From Candidatus Anaeroferrophillus wilburensis (GTDB taxonomy: Bacteria > Desulfobacterota > Anaeroferrophillalia > Anaeroferrophillales > Anaeroferrophillaceae), in NCBI GenBank assembly GCA_016934315.1, contig JAFGSY010000042.1:1-62501 (forward strand): a DNA stretch of 62,501 nt. Reading direction: 5' to 3'. The notes under the pieces were generated by a model. The model was given only the letters and a program-made list of their open reading frames with translations. It was not told the DNA's origin and did not search any database. A program made the position numbers and the translations under genes. Numbering within the stretch: the first letter of the stretch is position 1; every line of letters begins with the position of its first letter. Below, piece by piece: positions 61,751-62,501 of the stretch.

Positions 61751-61881
61751 CTTTGAAAAAGTGCCTTTTTGCCCAATTACGGCGTTAGGCGCAAATGTTA
61801 ATCCTCAAAATACTCTCTGTATCCCTGCGGTTACAATCTTTGCCTGCCTTGTTCTTAGGCAAAAATGCTCATTTTTCAAGA
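61751..61881. repeat. 131-nt imperfect inverted-repeat element between convergent genes
   Basis: CTTTGAAAAAGTGCCTTTTTGCC at the left end (61751-61773, 23 nt, here split as CTTTGAAAAAG and TGCCTTTTTGCC) is an imperfect inverted copy of 61858-61881, matching at about 19 of 24 positions. They enclose 84 nt with GGCGTTAGGCGC and TTTGCCTGCC. The element fills almost the whole 141-nt gap between two converging genes. It resembles a miniature palindromic element or a bidirectional terminator. Confidence 0.65.
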
Positions 61882-61885
61882 CACT

Positions 61886-62501
61886 TTAAGCCAGGGTTGC
61901 CTGCAGCAGCTGGGCGGCTCGCTCGAGAGTTTCCTGGGTTTTACAGAAACAGAAGCGCACCAGCTGGTTTTTATGGCAGCCGGGGGGATAGAAACTGCTG
62001 CCGGGAACGGTGGCTACCCCTGCTTCCCGCACCAGCCGGTGGGCAAAGGCCACATCATCATCGTTGCTCAGCCGGCTGAAATCCGCCATGATATAATAGG
62101 CTCCGGCGGGAACCGTACAACAGAAACCGCATCCATTCAGTACTTCCAGTAGAAAATCCCGTTTTTGCCGGTAAAAGGCTGCCAACTCCCGGTAGTAGTC
62201 ATCACTGCAGCGCATCATCTCCGCTGCCCCTTCCTGCAATGGTGCCGGTGCGCCCACGGTGAGAAAATCATGAACTTTGCGGATGCTGGTGGTGATCGCC
62301 TCATTGGCAATGCAGTAGCCGATCCGCCAGCCGGTGACGCTGAAGGTTTTTGAGATGCCGTTGATGGTAATGGTCCGGTCGGCCATGCCTTCCAGCTGCG
62401 CCAGCGGATAGTGGCTGGCATCATCATAGAGAATATGTTCGTAAATTTCGTCGGTAATCGCCAGCACGTCCCATTGCTGACAGAGACTGGCAATGACTTG
62501 C
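61886..62501 (-). CDS. Class I/II aminotransferase, C-terminal part (cut by window edge)
   Basis: The last roughly 205 residues of a PLP-dependent aminotransferase; the N-terminal half lies beyond the right edge. The PLP-binding Lys is in NGISKTFSVTGWRIGY, preceded by AITDEIYEHILYD with the conserved Asp and Tyr. The substrate-carboxylate Arg is in NQLVRFCFCK. It belongs to the aspartate/aromatic aminotransferase group (fold type I, I-gamma-like). The substrate cannot be fixed from this part. It converges with the MBL-fold gene. Confidence 0.9.
   Translation of the reverse strand, partial: QVIASLCQQWDVLAITDEIYEHILYDDASHYPLAQLEGMADRTITINGISKTFSVTGWRIGYCIANEAITTSIRKVHDFLTVGAPAPLQEGAAEMMRCSDDYYRELAAFYRQKRDFLLEVLNGCGFCCTVPAGAYYIMADFSRLSNDDDVAFAHRLVREAGVATVPGSSFYPPGCHKNQLVRFCFCKTQETLERAAQLLQATLA

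Noticed and set aside
61776-61800. Integron attC-like core (GTTAGGC) in the gap before the aminotransferase
   Set aside because: Only one half of an attC is present, with no matching RYYYAAC partner and no integrase; it is better explained as part of the inverted-repeat element.

Overview
The window looks like chromosomal DNA of an anaerobic, respiratory Gram-negative bacterium, most likely a member of the Desulfobacterota (former Deltaproteobacteria). This is inferred from the gene mix: an NtrY/NtrX two-component pair beside smpB and tmRNA, a DUF4390 protein, a TRAP dicarboxylate-type transporter, a potassium-type membrane pyrophosphatase, a 20-haem c-type cytochrome, a complete beta-oxidation cluster, a DUF362 ferredoxin protein, an FmdB zinc ribbon and a PEP-CTERM protein. 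No phage, CRISPR array, transposase or rRNA was seen.

Layout. 0-5.7 kb (minus): tmRNA, smpB, an RseC-like protein, ntrX, ntrY and a DUF4390 lipoprotein. 5.9-9.4 kb (plus): dctP-dctQ-dctM and a universal stress protein, with a terminator between dctP and dctQ. 9.6-10.9 kb (minus): DAHP synthase preceded by what looks like an aromatic-amino-acid attenuator, with a leader peptide containing W-R-Y-Y-F-F. 11.3-23.4 kb (plus): moaA, a C-terminally extended moaC, an oppD-like ATPase, then housekeeping genes (hsp20, ispE, tRNA-Gln, prs, rplY, pth, hppA, yebC, ruvCAB). 23.5-33.5 kb (plus): a fatty-acid degradation regulon (acyl-CoA ligase, TetR/FadR-like regulator, acyl-CoA dehydrogenase, HCDH-ECH fusion, thiolase, second acyl-CoA dehydrogenase), with two FadR-like operators at the expected places. 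33.6-37.7 kb (minus): the 20-haem cytochrome. 38.0-43.2 kb (plus): a second TetR-controlled acid-degradation operon (carboxyltransferase, atypical acyl-CoA dehydrogenase, acyl-CoA ligase). 43.4-44.3 kb: a PEP-CTERM protein behind a good sigma-54 promoter. 44.3-45.8 kb (minus): queH and a LysE-type exporter. 46.1-50.3 kb: an RND efflux pair. 50.4-62.5 kb: tpx, a periplasmic binding protein with a hybrid histidine kinase, a MoaE-like protein, a hydrolase, a DnaQ-type exonuclease, a probable glucosyl/mannosyl-glycerate synthesis pair, a small redox cluster, and a truncated aminotransferase at the right edge.

The least explained signal is a roughly 134-nt element present twice (40312-40445 and 44914-45048). 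Its 90-nt core is almost identical in the two copies. It is enclosed by 22-23 bp inverted arms whose sequences are unrelated between copies, yet each pair remains complementary. Every mismatch in the arms becomes a G-U wobble if the minus strand is read as RNA. This points to a mobile or repeated structured RNA (or a hairpin-forming DNA element) of a kind I do not recognise. Another 131-nt inverted-repeat element fills the gap at 61751-61881.
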